Shown here one piece after another: positions 13,801 through 29,100 of a stretch of 64,000 nucleotides of DNA (the stretch's first letter is position 1; the number at the start of each line of letters is the position of its first letter). Origin of the DNA: Lumbricus rubellus (Eukaryota; Annelida; Clitellata; Crassiclitellata; Lumbricidae); assembly GCA_945859605.1 (NCBI GenBank), contig OX243819.1, forward strand, positions 3,422,537 through 3,486,536, read 5' to 3'. The notes below the pieces were generated by a model, which saw only the letters and a program-made list of their open reading frames with translations, ran no database searches and had not been told where the DNA came from. The translations under genes and the position numbers were made by a program.

Positions 13801-16800
13801 CATCTTCCTCTGGCGTCTGACTATCCGCATCTCAGATTCACATTTCAGTGTGACCTTGCACGCGTTTTAAATTTATTTAATAATAAAAATAATAATAATC
13901 ATAACTGTGATGGGCTGGTGTGTGCAATATCAGAAATTCAAAATACAGTTGTATTGTGTTGTATCAGTAACAATTGTTTTGTATTGTATCAATAACAATT
14001 TTGTATTGTTTCAATAACAATTGTTTTACATTGTATTTATACTTCACAGGAGGATCAGAGGCTGGTAGTTTCAGGTCCGGAAGATGGTCGACTGTCGCTG
14101 CAATTCAACAGCCTCATTCGGAGCGATTCCGGTGACTACATCTGTCGAGCGGAGAGCAACATCGGATCAGATGAGCAGACGGCCAGACTCACCGTCAATT
14201 GTAAGACTTTGTATTAATACACAGTCGGTGGTGGTAGGTAATAATATTAGAGATATTTAGCCAAAAAACCGGAAATCCGGTTTTGGGTGCTGAAACCAAA
14301 TTTTTTCCCCCTGTTTACAAACCAGTTATCTGCAGTAGATGGACGACTAAGGTGGGTCATGTTTAGAGTTGAAATGCCGAGGGATGTGGGGAGATGTGAG
14401 GAGAATCAGGATAGGATTTGTGGAAGAGCAATGTTTTCAGTTTTGAGTGAAAGAACCTGTGGGGAGATAGCAAGAAGTGGAGTTTTGGTGAGCTGGTGTG
14501 ATGGGTTGGAAGTTTGCCGTAGTGCTGGCGGAAGTAAGGCTTGTGTAAGCCACACTTAAAATTTTTTGGCGTTTTACAGAGGCCAATTGCGTAGGGCCTT
14601 TACCCTGTAAATGAATTATCAATTATCTGCAATAGATTTTATTGAGTATTACTGATTTTCAGTTCGATATGAATTTGGTCTTTTCTTCCGTCACATCCAT
14701 TCTGAATGTGGTCATGCTGATAAATTACGTGGTTGTCATAATGAAAATAATCTTATATGGGTTGGTTTATGATCATTGTTAGTGTGAAAATGTGGTAGGC
14801 TGTGATATTATTTCCTGCATATTTTTCTGATATGATGTAGATCGACCTCGATTTGAGACAGACCACCCTAAGCTGGTGCACATCTGGGCTGGAACGACTC
14901 GAAATATGACGTGCAATGTTGAAGGGGAACCAGTGCCAGTGATGGAATGGCTGCGAGGAAATGAACCAATCACAAACAATTCAACGTACACGATTTTCAA
15001 CAATGAGAGAACGAGCAACCTTCAGGTGAAATAGATACAAGACATGTACGAATTTTACATGTTAGGCCTACCGGTGTTACTGGTCTTTCCAAGATGATTT
15101 GCAAATTTCATGAAATGTAATTGATTGATTGATTGATTGAATGATTGATTGGTTTATTCACAGATTCCCAAATTCATCTATAAAGCCAAATGGTATTGGC
15201 TATTTTAATGAGCTTAATTAGGAGCTCTGCTCATTAAAAGGGAATGATAGCCTTATTTACCACTTGAAAACTTATTTTTTGCTGTGCTGGAGTCGGGAGC
15301 ACCTTTGAGTAGTGTCCTTGAAGATGTGTTATATATCATTACTTGAATGAATGAATTTGTGTCTGTCTGCTTTGTGTGTGTGTGTGTAAATACCTTGATA
15401 TTTACCATGTCCTTTCTCATTTCTCACAAAGAACTGCATGGCACATACTATGAAATTTCAATGTCTAAATACGGTGTAGATCATATTAGAAAATTCTAAC
15501 CTCCTTTTAGACCATTCAGAAATACTAATTCTTGGTCAAGTTGAGACTAGAAAGTGTTTGAAGACAACCTGCCTGGTCTGTTGAAGGCACTCGCACATAT
15601 TCTTGACATTCTTCAAGTTGATGCATTTCTGTCCCATCTGACCAAAACCAGGCGTAAGTCGCAACACGCTTCTGAGATAATGACCGAAATGTGAAAAAAC
15701 TGATTTTTTCCATTTTTTTGTTGTTTGCAGAAAATGATAAATAAATATGTTTTATACACATTTAAAGTAAAAAATTTCCAAAAATATTATTTTTAATGAT
15801 TTTTTGATAATTTTGTTGTTTTATTGTTCAAATAATTCGATGATTTTTCCCGCCATTTTCCACTTTCCCGCCATTGGTAGCCATATTCGGCATGTGGCTA
15901 ACATAATAAATTAGGCATCAGTGAAAAGCCCAGACTTCCCTCTAGCCTCTTATGCAATCTGTTTTTTTGTTGCAAATTTTATTTAATTGTGAACATGGTT
16001 CTAAACTTCTAAAGAATCTTGCATTCCAAAGTTATAGAAAACTTTCAATGCATTTTTCTCAGAATTGTAATTTGAACGGTCGAACCACATTTTTACCCAT
16101 AGCTTTGGACAGAAACATGGCAGAGCAATAAGGTTTGTGTCATTTTAAAGAAGAGACTTTATTCTTTTAGAAGATATATGACACTCATATTGTACAAAAT
16201 CCGACTTACGCCTGGTTTTGGTCAGATGGGTCATAATTTTAGTTAATTGCTTGAGTTTGTTGACATCTTTCAGGTAACAGTTTTGGAGGCAGATCAGATC
16301 TGGATCTATGGCAACTACACCTGCAAAGCAAGTAACGAATTGGGAACAAATGATGTAAAGATCGAACTCAGGCGTGCTAGTAAGTTATTTCTTGTGCAAC
16401 TCTTTTGCATACGTGAAGTGTGATAATGTGTCATGTGGTTCTTAAGGTATATAGATATTGTATCTATAAATTTCTAAAGCACCCCTTAGATGACACGCAC
16501 CTTCGTTGAAGGCACTCCTGCTCAACTTAGTACAGAACTGCAGTGAGACTGAAGGTTTGTAAATTTGAGCCAAACATTTTCGCATTTGCCATAGCACCTC
16601 TTCAAGCTCGGTACTCAGAGGCGCTCCCGACCACAGCGCGGACACTACATTGGACGCTCCCGACTACATCGTGGACACTACATTGGAGTTTCACACCGAA
16701 GCTCATGAACAATTGCAAGTGAAGGACTTGCTCAAGGTCCCTACGTGTTGGCTTGAGGTGGATTCGAACCTGCAACATCTCCGGCTGCAAACCAATGAAC

Positions 16801-19800
16801 TGTACCACTGTGCCTCACAAACATGTGCTGATGTCATCTTTTTGAGAAATTGCACATGATATAAATGCATGGCAACAATATCTTGAGGAAGTGATCATTC
16901 AGCTCAACTGGTTGGATTATTTCTAGCTGTTCCTGACTCACCGCAGTCGGTGAATGTGACGGAATGTCTTCCAAACAGCATTGTCATTCAGGTGGAACCA
17001 CCCGCGGAGGATGGAGGAGAAAAGGTCAGAGGTTATCGCGTGGAATACTCGGAGAAGGTGCAGAACACTTCCGGTAATGACCAGCATTTTAAAGTTTACT
17101 TCAGGTATCTTTCTGTATTAATGCAGTCCCAAAGACAAGGGGCAAATCTTGTATTAATATTTATCAGATAAGATTTAAACATCACACGCACCCAGTGGCA
17201 TACCGAGCTAAAATGCCATCCAGGGCCGCCCTTTTTGGGATATGATGTTTCTCAAATTCGTGCTCATACGTTACTAGACCATTGATGTTCTAATAAGTCA
17301 GCTGCCATTTTATTCATTCATTCATTCCGAAAATTGATTTAGCGCCTATTCAAGAGACTTACTCTGATGTGCTGCATAGGAATTGTTGTTTTCACGAGGA
17401 CAGACCTCGGAATGACTGTATTTCAAGAGAGAGCGGACTCATTTCAAGTGCACATTGGGCTGACGTCTTATGCTAATTTACATGACAAAGCAAAACATTG
17501 GTTTTATGGCAGCGTACTGTCTTTTTGTTTAGTGATTATTGGCAGTGAAGTCGGAGAGCAGATCCCGGAATACAACGAAATACCGAAATCTTTGGAAGTG
17601 CTAGGTATGACTCCCTATTACTGCGTGAGAGTGATTGTTGTCAACAGCAGAGAGAGGTTTTGTTTTGGTCGCTAAAGTAGAGTCACTGGTCGGTTTCAGC
17701 TTATTTACGTCCAGTGTTGAAGTCTAAATTGAAGAGGAAAAGTAAGTAGAGTTTTATTAGCAGTTCTAACTGAATTGATGATAATGATGATGGTGATGGT
17801 GGTGATGCTAAATGCTGATTGCGACGATGTCTAGTTGGTTGTTCTGATTGTTTGATCTCCAGTGCTGCTCATTTACTGTCACCCCTAGAAAGAGGAAGGC
17901 CAAGTCAACTGTTTACTGCTAACAGGCATCGAACCCCTGTCCTAATGTTCTTCATATTTGACCATTCAACAATCATCCCACCCCGGTTTTAATGGGCATG
18001 GGGGCAGTGCTTTTGTGAGGCACCACACTTACAGGACTCCTCATCCATTCGGTATATTTCTGATTTCAGATTCAGATACCATAACAGTAGAGAACCTGAA
18101 GCCAAACACAACCTACCTGGTCCGAGTGAAGGCTAAGAATGATGTCGGTGTCAGTAGTCCAAAGGAACTGACCGTCACTACCAAGTCTGTCCGTAAGTAT
18201 CGCTCTCCAAGCCAATTACAGTACGGTACCTATAGTAGTAATGTTAACAATAATAATATTATTAATATTAATAGATCTTCATTTAATTTCAAACTATCAA
18301 AGTATCAGTAATCAGTATCAGTAATCAGTATGATTACAATCAGCAATTGGCTGATGATCACAAGTTATTACAGGAGTTTAATTTAAAGGTTGGCAGCTTG
18401 AGGTGGATTCGAAAATGCAAACTCCTGCAGCAAGGCAACGAACATACCCACAACACCACCGCACCTTCATGCTTTTCTTGTTACTGCTGTTATTTGTATG
18501 TGATATCTGCAGTGTTTGCTTCTGGTCTTATTCAGAAAAGCCAAGTCCCATCCAGATTGATCCATCAACAAAGGGGGAAGCGTTTTCGTACACCATCACA
18601 TGGAAAAAGCCGATCACGGGAGGCCTTCCTATCAAGGAATACGAATTCAAGTTTAGAACGGTGAGGAACAGACATTGCTTACTTTCCATACGGATGTGAA
18701 TGACTGAAATTATTCATTCATTCATTCATTACGAGGATTTATATAGCACCCCTTCAAGGTGACTACTCAGAAGCATTGCTGACTCGAGTACTGATAAAAA
18801 GGACAGTTTTGATATACATGTATACACCGTGAGGCATAAAAAACAAAGCCACTAGAAAAATTGTTATAATTTTAACAATATTCAAGCAATGTCAATGAAA
18901 TTCAGGAAAATTATAGCTAAATAGCAGGCAATGTAAACCGATTATCAGTTTGTACTCAAATTGTCCGCCTTTAGCTTCTACGCATGCGCGAAGTCGCTTG
19001 TGCCATTCACGCACCGGTTAGTAAGTAAATGCGCTGTTCAAGATCGTTCAGACTTCAAGCTTTCACGTTTCGCTTACGAAGATCTTCAACATCACGGAGC
19101 TTCGTTTTGTACACCATTTCCTGCACGAATCCCCATATTTGTTTATAGTCGACGTTATTTAGATCTGGGATGTTAGGGGATCATAGTGTAGGAGTTATGA
19201 AATCAGGAGTTTCATTCGTCAGAAGTGCAACCGTTTCTCGTGCTCTGTGCGCTAGAGCACCACCTTGCTGGAAAATGTAAAATTCAGTTCTCGAATTTCA
19301 GGTAAAAGGTCTTCCATGAGTGAAACATCTCTGTAGTGTTGGCCGTTGATTTTACCCCGGTTTAACAAAGTGAATTGACGTGCGCCCCAGAGAAATAACA
19401 CCGACTGGCTTCGTCAGGGATTTGCTAAACGTCGGACGTGTGCGTAAAAGGCGGTCGGCTGCAATATCTCTTTTTCCAGCAACATTGCCCCTTAACAGCC
19501 CAGATATGAATCCCGACGATTATAAATTATGGGGATGCATGCAAGAAATGGTGACGGTGTACAAAACAAAGGTTCGTGATGTTGATGATCTCCGTAAGCG
19601 AATCGTGCAAGCTTGGAACGATCTTGACCAGCGAATTATTGACTCGGCGGTGCGTGAATGGCACAAGCGACTTCGCGCATGCGTAGAAGCTAAAGACGGA
19701 CAGTTAAAATAAAAACTGTAAATGTGTTTACATTGTCTGCTATTTGGCTATAAATTTCCTGAATTTCATTGACATTGCTTGAATATTGTTAAAATAATAA

Positions 19801-20134
19801 CGATTTTTCTAGTGGCTTTGTTTTTTATGCCTCACGGTGTAGATGCTGAATAAAAACGTTTTATGATTGTAGGTTAGCGTGGAAGAGGATGGCACAAGAA
19901 AGTTTGGTGGTTGGAAAAGTCATATACGTCCTGATGACGTCAACCAACCAATGTTGACCTATGAGCTGAATGACTTAACTCCAGGCGCAACATACGACCT
20001 TCAGGTGCGAGCGAAGAATGACTTGGGCTGGTCTGATGATACGTCAGCTCAGTTTGAAACCAGGGCAGGTTAGCAATGTCTCGGTTACCTTTATTACTAA
20101 TATTATTGATGTCATTTTTATTGTTCAATCAATC

Positions 20135-20165
<31 letters not shown>

Positions 20166-23100
20166 GTAAGCATGATATAGTGCCCCTTCAAAATGCTACC
20201 GTACTCAAATTTGCCTCCGACTTAACTGTGGTCGAAAAGAATGGCAGTTAGAGATGAGTGAACTGAAGATTTTGTCTTTGGAAGCAAATATGTCAGAAGT
20301 GCTTCTGATTAATCTCATTGAAGAGGCGCTATAGAAATTTTTGAATGAATTATTTAATAATAACTATTATTATTATGCACAACTATCTAATGATGAGGGG
20401 TGAGCTTCTGATCCAGCGGGCTCGCTTAACTATTAAGCAGCGGCATGCTTTCTCGGTCATCGGTACTGCTGTCTGGAATGACCTCCCTGTTACGCTTCGC
20501 TCTCTACTTGTGGTCCATCCGTCTGGGTTCTACAAGTCTCTCAATTCTTTTTTCTTTGGTCGTGGTTGGACTGGGAATGCCTCTGAGTGTATTCTTGAGG
20601 GGGCACTTTATAAATGCTCTGAATGAGTGAATGAACGAAGCGTCAATCAGTGTCGCTGAGCAACTGTGAGCGAAGGACTTGTTGCTCAACGTTCCAGTAC
20701 ACAGTAGCCTCTCAGAGTTGGACAGATTGAACCTCATGTACTCCCCACATTGCAAGGTCAGCATTCTAAGCAAAAATTGGCTACCATATTACAGAAGTGG
20801 ACGAACATCAGTTCACGTTATTCGCTTACCACTCTAATATACATTTCTTTGAGTTACTGTAATATTGATTGTTATTGCTAGCATTCAAAAAACCAATTAT
20901 TGATTAAAGTTGTGAAAGTTGATCTTAAGAGATCATAAGAATTGATTTTGTCGTCTTTTTCTCGCAGCCTCTCCTTCAGAGGTTGCCGCCGTTCAGGCAT
21001 CTATCAACCCAGGAACCGTTGTTGCAATTGTTGTCGTCATCTTCGTTGTGTTGCTCGTTGTTGTTGATGTGTCATGTTACTTCATCAACCACTGTGGCGT
21101 CACGATGTGCATCTGTGTCCATCTGTGCGGCCGAAGTTCTGCTTTCACTAAGGAAAAGGCGATGGAGGAGGGCGAAAGGTCGGTGCTTCCAGCAAAAGAT
21201 TTCTCACTCCTTTCGCTTAATGAGTTTTAGTTTTGGATTTTCTTTAATAATAATAATAATAATGACAATTTGTATGGTGATGTAACACGTAACACTGCCG
21301 TACCGCTACAAGGATGCCTCACAAACAGCTAGTGAGTGCGGGATAAACCTTAGCAAACATACTAGATTTAAGCATTGATTTGAAAGAGTCCACTGAGGCG
21401 GCCGATCTCATGTTCGGTAGAAGACTTCCAAAATCTTTAGATGTTGAATGGTGAGGTAAGTTTACTACACTTGTCGTGTTTTGCTGATTGTAATTGTAAG
21501 TGAAAATTGGCGAGATTGTCTTTCACTCTAAACTACAAACTTGCCTGTTTCCAGTCTACCTAATGGTTGTTCTTACTGACCGTCAGGCCCGGCCCTAGGG
21601 TTTGCGGGGCCCAAGGCAGCAGCAGGTCCTAAAGCTTAAATTTACGCAGTTGATTTCCTGTCAATGCGGCACTGGTGGGGGGAGAGTCACTTAAGATGGA
21701 ACACTTAACGTTGTTTCCCAAATTTCTTTTGAGCTAAGAGCACTATTTCAAAACAAGCCACATTGACGTGGCCTATACATTATACAATGTACATATTTGA
21801 TTTTCAAATTATGCATGTTAGGTCTGCGTTTTGGCTTTTGACAAATTTCTTCGCACCAAAGCACTAGGCCTAATGATGCCAATTATTCACAAAGTGAAAC
21901 GGATAAATTTAGGCTACATTTAGGCACCTCTCTGAAAATATCCATATACTAAATTTCCTGTTTTGCATTTTCTAAGCTGTCGTTAAAATTGTCAACACTA
22001 TCATTGCGTTTTGCCCCCTCCAGCAAAATGCATGCGGATGTCCATTTGCAAATTTGAAGAAAAATGAATAAGGCTCTAATTAGTGTTTTCTGGAGAGAAT
22101 TTTACATGCAGGTCAATGCCAAAAAAGTAGACTAGCCTTAAGGTTTAGCAAAGTTTCGTTCTTTCAAAATCACCATGTCACATTCGCGTTGCAAATTGAC
22201 TGCAAGAACAGTTGTTTTATACGACGTAATCATTGTCAATATCGTCAAAGAACAAATTATAGCCAGCAGCGCGGGGCCCCTGGAAGCGCGGGGCCCAAGG
22301 CGGTTGCCTCGCTCGCCTTGCCCTAAGGCCGGGCCTGCTGACCGTCTGATTTCAATTTGCTATTCTGAGCTTTGTAAGGAGGGCAATGTATCAGATTACA
22401 GTTGTGTTGTATTGTATTAGCCATTGTCGTCCTAAGACAGGCAATGAAGAAGTTCAGAGGATCTGAGATGACACGGTGACATGGCAGATACGGAACTCTA
22501 GAGAATTGTGGTACCTATGCGACTGAGTGGCTAAGGATAAACTGATCCAGGTCTGCATGGCTGAAATGATTAGATTTTCATGAGCCATGTCGTAGCATCA
22601 GACTTCAGGATTGTATCAATTCACGGCTCTGTCAATGGTTTGCTGTAAGGGGTCTCGGTAAGACTCGGTTCCCGAATTATGACTAGCATAACTAAGTTGT
22701 TAAGTCAGTGATTGATTACAAATTGGTTCATCAACTTGCTATCTCCTTTGACTGTTGGCTGACTTCACATAGACCTAAATGGTACATGGGGTCCTTACAA
22801 GCTATATTGTCTTCCCAGAAGCATTGGCAGGCCTATACTCTTATTGTAAGAGTGGTAAATTGGTGTACGTTCAGATGGGTAGTGGTGGTGAAGGATCTCA
22901 CCCGATCATAGAATAGCGTGCAGGCTGGGACCATACTGAGTACATTAGGGAGCTTTGTGTTCACATCTTCAAGCAACTTGGAGATCCTTGCGCTCTGCAA
23001 CTCTGGGGACTTAAGTCCTTTGCTCTCTTTTATCCATGCAGGTCCACCATGCCTTTCATGTATTGGACCTTCATGAAGGAACAGTTTTCCATTAACAATT

Positions 23101-26100
23101 CACAATATTGCACTGCATGCTTCTTGTGAAACAATCTAAGTCACTTAAGTCGCACCTGTTTAGATCTGTTGGGTACCAAAGTTAAGCACCTTCATGAGGT
23201 TATTGTAAGGCACTATGTAAATGTCCATAATTTTATACATACATGCATACGTATGGTCAGTTTAGCAAATCATATACATTGTCCATCTGTCCAGTTTTTT
23301 CAAACAATATGGGACGCAATGTGTGCAGTGTTATTGTGTATGATCCAACTTTTCAACAATAGAGGTCTAATTTTTCTCGGGTGCGGGAACGTGATTTTCT
23401 GTTTGTCGTCTTTTTCTATCCTCAGTGAGGATAGTTGAGTAAAGGGAGATTGCCATCTTTCAAATGTTTGGGGTCAGTTGGTGGTTGTTTTCTGTGCATA
23501 GTAAGGAGGTTCTGAAGCAGCCTATAGAGACTTACCAGCCAGAGGAGGGCGTTGCTGATGGGCAGACACAGCTGCCACCTCCCGCCTACAATGAGAATGA
23601 TTGCAAGGAGTAAGGCTGATATGATGCCATCCATGTCTTGATGTCTGGACGTCAGTTTTCTAACAATGCATCAGGAATGTTTGTGTTTTAATTAAGTTTT
23701 TTTATAGTGTGAGACGTAATACGGAATGGTAGGTTCAAAATTCGATTACTTTGAACCTAGCATAGCGATTTTAAAGTATCATTGTGGTAGTAGCTTCACG
23801 ACAACTGTCAAATTAAAACGTCACTAGATTTTTCAAATTTCAATTAGTCTTCTACATGCATAACCAAATTCAATTGCACCATTTTAAATTTGTGGTGAAA
23901 TTTGTTGTTTGCTCAACTATTTCAAAACCTGTTGCACAATATTAAATATCAATTTTTTTATATGAACTATTGGCAAGATTTAGAACATGTTAAACATATA
24001 CTTTAGTCTAATTTTTTAAAGACACCTGCCAACATTCAGTCCAACATTTTCTATTGGTCATTTTCTTACTTTTTCTGTGTTTCTGTTTTTGAAAATTCAA
24101 ATGAAATTTGGAGTGCTACCTGTACTTCAAGGCCATTTTGGATCACATACAGTATATCTGTGGTTAATGAACCTTTGACATATAGTTATAATTGGAATAA
24201 CAGATATTAGAGTGCATTTTAACATTTTAGATTATGTGTTTAGATTATCCTGAAAGTCATATCGAAGCATTTTTTAAAATCTGCATGCTGTTTCTCAATT
24301 CTTCAATTCTAGAAATTATTGTAATTAATCTTAATTGTGATCTTAATTTTAAGTTTATTCATTCATTTCATGAACTTATATAGCGCTCCTCTTTAAGAAG
24401 CCTATTTCGGGGTGCTCCAAGCCTGACCACAGCAAAAGAAAAAGTCTTGAAAGATTTAACGAAACAAAGTTTTGTTGATGAGATGTGATAAACCCAGCTT
24501 TGAAGGGAAGTCATTCCAGATGGATGGCCCTAAAACCTGGCAGCTAAGTGAGCCCTTGGAACTAGGAGTTGCCCCTTCATAGCAGGGCGAAGAGCCCAAC
24601 GTGGTAATTTGTATATCACATCTTCAGCCCTTCCGACCTGACTGCACAAGACCATGAGTATTTTGAGCATTTACTGTTACAATAGCAAAGTTTTGTTGTA
24701 AATATCGCCATATATAACAATCTAGCTAGAATTTTTGAGAACCGTTTTTTATTGTCTGATTCATTGTTCTAAATGTTCAATAATTATCTGGTAGGTAAAC
24801 ACTAAACAACAAATGTTGTATAGTCAGTCGTGACATGATTCAAGGATCACAGGACATTGTTAGATTTGCCAATTATTTTTAGCCTTCCTTTATTGCTACC
24901 AATTTTCTGATTTTGTGTGTTAACCTGGACAGATTAATAGTCTCATAAGTATCGTGAAAGCGTCAAATATAAAATGAACGAATTAGAGAGCTGCTATGGG
25001 TCATTGAACTTTTTTTGTTGGTCACACTCTAAACCTCTGTTTCAGCTGCAGTTGCTTCTGCTTCTAATAAATGTTTTCTATTTAATTTTAAAAAGGCATA
25101 GTGAACTGCTTCACTGTCTGAATAGGTCGACCTTTGTAGAGCAACTTGACCTTTACCCTTATCCTGGCATGTAAAAGATGTCTTTTTGCATTAGATTCTG
25201 CACAACTGGACTGACACCCACATGATGGTTACCATTCATACCTTGTACACGAAAACAAGAATTATACACTGGGTCTCTCTGTTTGCCTCTAAATTACGCT
25301 GGCTTGATTGTAATCTAGAAGAACACAACTGCCTTGTGGATGAGCATTTTTGCTAAGTTGTTATTAATTACACATGTAGTAAGATACTAAACATAATATG
25401 AATGAACGTTTTCTTTGTTAAGGTTTGATGTTTGCACTATAATGTTTATTAAGTACTGCATAATTCTATGTATTAGCATATAATATGGACGAGTGTTTTC
25501 TTAGTTAAGGTTTGATGTGTTATACTATATAATGTTAATAATTGCACACGTAACAAGATTCTTTGCATTCATCATAACCCTTGTCAACCATCTAGCACTA
25601 GATATTGTATATGCGTGGCCTTAACCAGCGGGACTCAGCATTCCCTTCTGGGTTCCATTTTGGACCTAAATATAACTTTTTCTTAGTAAGATGAGTTGCT
25701 ATTTTGCATACTTTTGGCTCAATAAATTCATGGTTATGGTTTATGCTTTTTAATGAGCATATCTCCAAGTGTCCCTCAATAATTCAGTATTGCTCAGCAG
25801 CTCTAGGAGAAAAATATTACACTTTCATACTCTGCATTAGAATTCCTTAGTTGCTGGTAACAAAGCAGCAGATACTATAACTGGCTGTATTGTACACAGC
25901 AATATTAAGTTACATTAATTTTCATGAATTGAGCATGAAATGAGTACCAGGCAGCACGATTACGAGAGTATGAATGTTCAATGTCAATTGTTTGACTTAA
26001 GAAATTTCCATTTTGAATGGCAAATTTAATATTTATATAAAAGTCGGCAATCAAAATGTTATTCAAGATATGATTAGTTGGTGAAGGCAAATGCTACATT

Positions 26101-29100
26101 ACTACTTCAAATAAATGAATTGATTGATTAATGATTGATTGGCTGATTGACTGACTGACTGATTGATTAAATGATTGATTAAATGATTGATTTATTGTTT
26201 GCCAATGAGAAAAATGCACCAGTCAATGTGCTGAGTGACCATGAGATGAGCTATAATAATAGTTGAAGAAATATTTTTAGTGTTTAGTCCAGATCATATT
26301 TGTAAAACATGGTCATAGCCGATTGGTTGAGCGCTTGCCTTTGCCTTGTTTCCTGTGTAGTGTGTAGAGACTTTCAGCTTGTTGCTCAGTACCATCAATT
26401 GGTACTGATAGAGCTTAATGAATATGTACATGTGGTAGTAATTTTAATCTGCATGATATTCAAACACTGCAGCAGCAAATCTTGAAAAGAATAATAATGC
26501 ATGTCTTCGTAATAGCATTGCTTAGTTTTTAAATGGTAATGATAAGTTTAATCAATGTCAGGTGTTGTTCTTATATAATCATTTACGCATGATCTGCAGA
26601 ATTAAGTATCTGTTCTGTTATTATTTGCTGTTTTTGCATGTTCTCATTGCTGTTCTTTTACATGCGTTTGTACCAGATGCCTGAACTAGCATATGTGAAA
26701 AGTATGAACATTACGACCCCTTTGCTTAAGCCTTTGCACTGACTTCCTATTCAGCAGTGGGGATTTGTTTTAGAATGGGGTTCATTGTTATGAAGTATTG
26801 ACCTCTGGCCAGCCACAATATTTGAAGTCACTCATATTACTCCGACTTGTCATTTTTTCCCCATCTAGGTTGTCTGGTTGTCTATCTCTGGCCATGTATA
26901 AAACTAGCACTGTCCTTGGTGAACAAACTTTTCCATTGCTGGGCATAGATTTCAGAATTTTTTCCAAGTAGCTGTCCGCTTTGCTCGTTGTATTATGTCA
27001 TTTTATACTCAGTTTAAGGCTTAACTTTTTAAGGTTGCTTATCCAAATGACCTGATTACAGATGCACCGTGGGTGAAACCTTTGTGCATCATACAATTGC
27101 ACGATAATTATAAGCTACTGATTACTGACAATGCAAGCACTTGAACAGCAGGATAGTAGTACTTGTGTGGCAAGTACGAGTTCACTTACTTTTTTACTAA
27201 GGAATTTTAGCAGTACAAACATTGTTATTCTTGCGATAAATTCTGCCATGTTAATTCCTGCCTGGAATCTGCCCCTCCCTCAAAGTTATTACCAATGATG
27301 CATTGCATAATTTGATGACCAGAGATTCTGTGGACACCAAGCATATGGTCGACACATCTGAAATACCCCACTCTCCACGAATGTTACTTAACACCCTCCC
27401 ACGTAATTGTGTAAATAATAATAATAATAATTTTACGTTCTCTAAGAGTGGTGACGGTGAGTGACAGAGTACTGAGTGTAAGATTTCGTGGTGGAAAGAT
27501 CAACACAACAATCATACAAGTATATGCCCCTACAGTGATGGCGACGGAGGAGGAGCAGGAAGCCTTCTACTTGGACCTGCAAGGAACAATTGACACAACA
27601 CCGAGAGGAGATATACTGGTGATTATGGGTGACTTCAATGCGAAAGTTGGTGAGGACAGAAATGGAAAGGAAGAAGTAGTGGGTAAGTACGGACTGGGTG
27701 TACGGAATGAGGCAGGGGAGAGAATGGTGGAGTTCTGTGCTTCCAATGAGCTAAGAATAATGAACACATGGTTCGAACAACCGAAAAGAAGACTTTATAC
27801 ATGGACGACACCGGATGGAAAACACAGGAATCAGATCGACTACGTGGTGGTGAACAAAAGATGGAAGAGCACGGTAAAAGACGTAAGAACAAGACCGGGG
27901 CGGATTGCGGAACAGACCACGAGATAATAGTGGCTACATTGCAGCTAAAGTTGAAGAAGATGAAGAGAGATAAAAGACTGACCAGTTTTGATTGCAAAGG
28001 CATAACACCAGAATACAGAGTAGAGATAAAGAATAGGTTTGAGATCTTAGAGACAGACGATACAATGGAAGAGCAGGATACGAACACGTTATGGACAAAG
28101 ATGAAAACTGCGATCCAGGAGACTGCGGAGAAACATGTACCAAAGAAAACATCAAGGAAAACTACCCCATGGCTATCCAAAGAGACCATTGAGGTGGCAA
28201 TAGAAAGGAGAGAAGCAAAGAAGGAAGGGAACAGGGATAGGGTAAAAACCTTGAATAAGACCTTCCAAAGGAAGGCAAGGGAGGATAAAGAAAACCATCT
28301 AAAGGAAATGTGTAGGGAGATGGAGGAAGAAGGAAAGAAAGGAAGGACTAAAGAACTGTTCGCAAAGATGAAGGAAATAACGAAGACAGCAGGCCCTAGA
28401 ATGGGTTCACTCAAGACGAAGGATGGGAAGATAATAGGAGATGAGGAGGAGATAAAGGAAAGGTGGAGAGAGTATACGGAAGAGTTGTACATGGAAGATG
28501 AATGTGTCAAGAAGGAAAACATCAAAATAGAGGAAGTCGAAAACGAACCAGAGATATTGGAGGTAGAGGTGGAGTGGGCGATAAAACAGCTCAAGGACAA
28601 CAAAGCGCCAGGACATGATGGAATACCTATAGAACTGGTAAAAGCGGGAGATGAAGCAGTGGTGAGAACTATTACAAAACTATGCAATCAAATCTGGAGA
28701 ACTGGGCAGTGGCCGGAGGACTGGAAAAGGTCCGTGTTCATACCAATATTCAAGAAAGGAGACGCGAGAGAGTGTGGAAATTATCGAACGATAGCGATGA
28801 TATCGCACACGAGCAAAATACTTCTCAAAATAATCCACAAAAGAATGGAGAAGACAATCGAAAGGGAATTACCAACCAATCAAGCGGGATTTAGGAAGGC
28901 GCGAGGAACGCGCGATCACATCGCCAATATAAGGTGGATTATGGAGAGACAGAGGGAATACGGGCAACAGGTGCATATGTGTTTTATAGACTACAGCAAG
29001 GCGTTTGATTGCATAGACCATACACTACTGTGGCGGACGCTAATTGAGATGGGAATTCCGAAGCATTTGGTTAAACTACTAAAGGGCCTCTATGTGGATC

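Noticed and set aside
17367..17541. N-terminal part of a 102-codon frame upstream of the FN3-like segment
   Set aside because: Begins in a LINE-tail fragment and shows no domain pattern; only the last part is worth a look.
27635..28687. 350-codon minus-strand frame
   Set aside because: Antisense shadow of the endonuclease and RT frames of the RTE-like LINE; no domain similarity, Ser/Phe-rich composition typical of a complement frame.
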